Source: RGIG1828 sp045536915 (GTDB lineage: Bacteria; Bacillota; Clostridia; UMGS1810). From it: a stretch of DNA of 64,000 nt. Positions 62,301 through 64,000 of this stretch are shown piece by piece. A model generated the notes under the pieces. That model made no database searches. It saw nothing but the letters and a program-made list of their open reading frames with translations, and was not told the DNA's origin. The stretch spans positions 17,222 to 81,221 of the forward strand of contig JAZSOL010000041.1 in assembly GCA_045536915.1 (NCBI GenBank), read 5' to 3'. The first letter of the stretch is position 1; each line of letters opens with the position of its first letter. The position numbers and the translations under genes were made by a program.

Positions 62301-63371
62301 CTCACACTCATTGAAGACGGTCTTGTTGACTACGTTATCTCAACATCCTCAAAAGGAAGAATTCCTACAAGAGACAGTGTTAAGATAAGAAGAAAAACAG
62401 TTGAAAGAAATATTCCGTGCTTAACCTCCATAGACACTGCAAATGCTATGGCAGATTGCATGAAGAGTAAATACAGCTCATGGTCAACTGAGCTTGTTGA
62501 TATAAACAATCTCAGAAGTGAAAAAATGAAGCTCAAATTTACCAAAATGCACAGCTGCGGTAATGATTACATATATTTCAACTGCTTCGACCAGAAGATA
62601 GACAACCCCGAAGGTCTCAGCGTTACCCTTTCCGACAGACACTACGGAATAGGCGGCGACGGAGTTGTTATGATTTATCCCTCGGATGTTGCCGATGCTA
62701 AAATGAGAATTTTTAATCTTGACGGCAGTGAAGGCAAGATGGGCGGAAATGCAATCAGATGCGTTGGTAAGTATTTGTATGAAAAGAAAATCGTTGATAA
62801 AAAAGAGCTTACAATCGAAACCATGAGCGGCATAAAAGAGCTCAAACTCAACACACGTGGCGGAAAGGTTGCTTCTGTGAGAGTTAATATGGGCAAACCC
62901 GAGCTTTCTCCTGCAAATATTCCCGTTAATCTCGACGGAGATAATGTTATAGGCAGAGAGGTTGAAATTGGCGGTGAAAAATATAATATAACCTGCGTAT
63001 CAACAGGAAACCCTCATTGCATAACAGAGGTTAAAAACCTTGACGAGCTCGATATAGAAAAAATCGGACCCGAATTTGAAAACTGTGCGCTTTTCCCTGA
63101 AAGAGTCAATGCTGAGTTTATCAGAATAATTGATGAAAAAACAATCAGAATGAGAGTTTGGGAAAGAGGAACAGGTGAAACCCGTTCTTGCGGAACCGGT
63201 GCATGCGCAACTGCTATTGCCGCTGTTGAAAGCGGATACTGCGCAAGAAACACTGATATCACAGTGAAACTCAAAGGCGGAGATCTTGTTGTGAGATACA
63301 CCGACGAAGGTGAAGTTTATATGACTGGTGATGCAACAATAGCTTATGAAGGTGTTATTGATATAGGATAA
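59325..63371 (+). CDS. carB-dapF: fusion of carbamoyl-phosphate synthase large subunit and diaminopimelate epimerase
   Basis: One frame of 1348 residues. Residues 1-1067 are a complete CarB: two ATP-grasp halves ([38 protein letters not shown]), an oligomerisation domain, and the C-terminal allosteric MGS-like domain ending near [11 protein letters not shown]. Residues 1068-1348 are a complete DapF (281 residues) starting at an internal ATG 62526: [48 protein letters not shown]. No stop separates the two. The first active-site Cys of DapF is Gly (codon GGC 62742-62744, DapF residue 73); the second Cys (62 bases after 63128, DapF residue 222) is present. DapF may be active from an internal start if the Gly form works at all. 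Confidence 0.92.
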   Translation: [1348 protein letters not shown]

Positions 63372-63382
63372 ACAGAATTTAT

Positions 63383-63424
63383 AAAAGTGCTATAACCTCA
63401 GCGTTTTGGTTATAGCACTTTTTT
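63383..63424. terminator. intrinsic terminator after carB-dapF
   Basis: AAAAGTGCTATAACC pairs perfectly with GGTTATAGCACTTTT (15 bp, 10-base loop), followed by TTTT. Confidence 0.95.
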
Positions 63425-63433
63425 GCATAAAAT

Positions 63434-63576
63434 AAGAGTCTGTAGCAAAATGATTTTTCCGGGACGTCCGGGAGGCCGTCCCCTACATATATTGTGTACA
63501 TATTATATACACACAATAATTTGTAGGGTTCGGCGTCCTCGACGAACCGTTATTTTTCATTTTGCTACAGACTCTT
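63434..63576. mobile_element. MITE-like element with perfect 20-bp terminal inverted repeats
   Basis: A 143-bp non-coding element. The left end (AAGAGTCTGTAGCAAAATGA) is the exact reverse complement of the right end at 63557-63576. The inner sequences are also roughly complementary (GGACG...CCCTACA on both arms, with GTAGGG), so the whole element can fold into one long hairpin, and its centre is GC-rich compared with its flanks. No clear target duplication was found. Such GTAGGG/GGACG hairpin repeats are frequent in clostridial genomes. It has no transposase and may be mobilised in trans. Confidence 0.8.
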
Positions 63577-63598
63577 CAATTTTAAAAGTAATTTAAAA

Positions 63599-63840
63599 TC
63601 AGATAATGCCCTGAGCCATCATTGCTCTTGCAACTTTCATGAAGCCTGCAATGTTTGCACCTGCAACGAGGTCATAACCAAGACCGTTTTCTTCTGCAGC
63701 TTCAGCAGAAACTTTATGGATATTAACCATAATACCTTTAAGTTTTTCGTCAACTTCTTCTGCAGACCAGCTGTATCTCATTGAGTTCTGAGCCATTTCA
63801 AGAGCAGAAACAGCAACACCGCCTGCATTAACAGCTTTTG
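63599..63840 (-). CDS. gdhA: glutamate dehydrogenase, C-terminal fragment
   Basis: The frame reads KAVNAGGVAVSALEMAQNSMRYSWSAEEVDEKLKGIMVNIHK...LVAGANIAGFMKVARAMMAQGII, the last ~80 residues of NADP-type GdhA, which interconverts glutamate and 2-oxoglutarate plus ammonia. Upstream of codon Lys-Ala-Val at about 63840 the frame continues into sequence that does not resemble GdhA and has different composition, so only the 3' end of the gene is present. The first residues at the join (RRIPS) are not GdhA-like. Confidence 0.9.
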
Positions 63841-64000
63841 AAGGAATCCTCCGGCAGTAGACCGATCCACACGAAAAAATCCACGATCCTACCCATAGCT
63901 TCCCCCCGTCAGTGCCTGATATTCCCCATTTCCGAATTTTTCCCGGGCGAAAGCGACGATGGTCCCTCCGGAGCATCCTCCGATGGTGACCTCCTCGCAC
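63841..64000. other. foreign GC-richer segment joined to gdhA (likely chimeric)
   Basis: By my count about 56% of the 160 bases are G or C, well above the rest of the window. On the minus strand another frame (63999-63889) reads a peptide ending EYQALTGGSYG and a stop, and overlaps a start codon at 63896-63894 (ATGGGTAG), giving MGRIVDFFVWIGLLPEDS up to the join. This looks like two tightly packed genes of another genome, not gdhA. No family was recognised. Confidence 0.7.

Noticed and set aside
1..64000. CRISPR array or toxin-antitoxin module
   Set aside because: No regularly spaced repeats or paired small toxin-antitoxin genes were seen in the window.

Overview
The window is AT-rich DNA from a low-GC, Gram-positive, spore-forming anaerobe of the class Clostridia, probably an Oscillospirales/Ruminococcaceae-type gut bacterium. 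This rests on a complete spoIIIAA-AH operon next to sigH, a type III glutamine synthetase, a DnaD/DnaI-type helicase-loading pair, an EcfA1-EcfA2-EcfT module, the nusB-xseA-xseB-ispA-dxs-tlyA order, and a galacturonate (pectin) catabolic operon. No phage, CRISPR array or complete insertion sequence was found. The placement is by gene content only.

Layout. 2-7524 (+): the 3' end of a DnaD-like gene, a DnaI/DnaC-type ATPase, an rRNA methyltransferase, ecfA1-ecfA2-ecfT, truA, a DUF5711-type membrane protein and cvpA. 7649-7737 (-): tRNA-Ser(CGA) with its own promoter and terminator. 7943-16586 (+): cardiolipin synthase, glnN, uppP, an amino-acid ABC operon interrupted by a metal-dependent dehydrogenase gene, and a GIY-YIG protein. 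16623-24790 (-): gdpP-rplI-dnaB-tilS-hpt-ftsH-HD protein. 24990-28168 (+): a sugar-phosphate isomerase, a DUF378 protein and lepA. 28217-41068 (-): the spoIIIA operon, then asp23-nusB-xseA-xseB-ispA-dxs-tlyA-radC-DJ-1-xer. 41183-43035 (+): sigH, a candidate small RNA, rplM-rpsI. 43036-43706: a palindrome-rich non-coding stretch. 43707-57957 (-): uxaC-uxaA-uxaB-lplD, two zinc-ribbon membrane proteins, a NagD-like phosphatase, an MFS transporter, ppa-mnmA-cysK, and an RpiB-like isomerase with an alpha/alpha-barrel protein. 58247-63371 (+): carA and a carB-dapF fusion. 63434-63576: a MITE-like element. 63599-64000 (-): the C-terminal piece of gdhA joined to unrelated GC-richer DNA.

How it works together. 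The core is housekeeping: replication (dnaD/dnaI, dnaB), translation and tRNA modification (truA, tilS, mnmA, tRNA-Ser, rplI, rplM, rpsI, lepA), isoprenoid and wall precursors (dxs, ispA, uppP, dapF), c-di-AMP turnover (gdpP), nitrogen and pyrimidine supply (glnN, carAB, gdhA) and sporulation (sigH, spoIIIA, with FtsH). The accessory part is uronate use: an alpha-galacturonidase feeding UxaC, UxaB and UxaA.

The most notable observations are: a LepA whose P-loop reads HGKFIFVD instead of HGKSTLAD, explicable by four C-to-T changes in four consecutive codons; a CarB-DapF fusion whose DapF half has Gly at the position of the first catalytic Cys; an in-frame TGA in uxaB and a one-base frameshift in tlyA; an apparent chimeric junction at about 63840; and a promoter-plus-terminator unit after sigH that looks like a small RNA with an anti-Shine-Dalgarno motif. 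Several of these could be assembly or base-call errors, and the entries say so.
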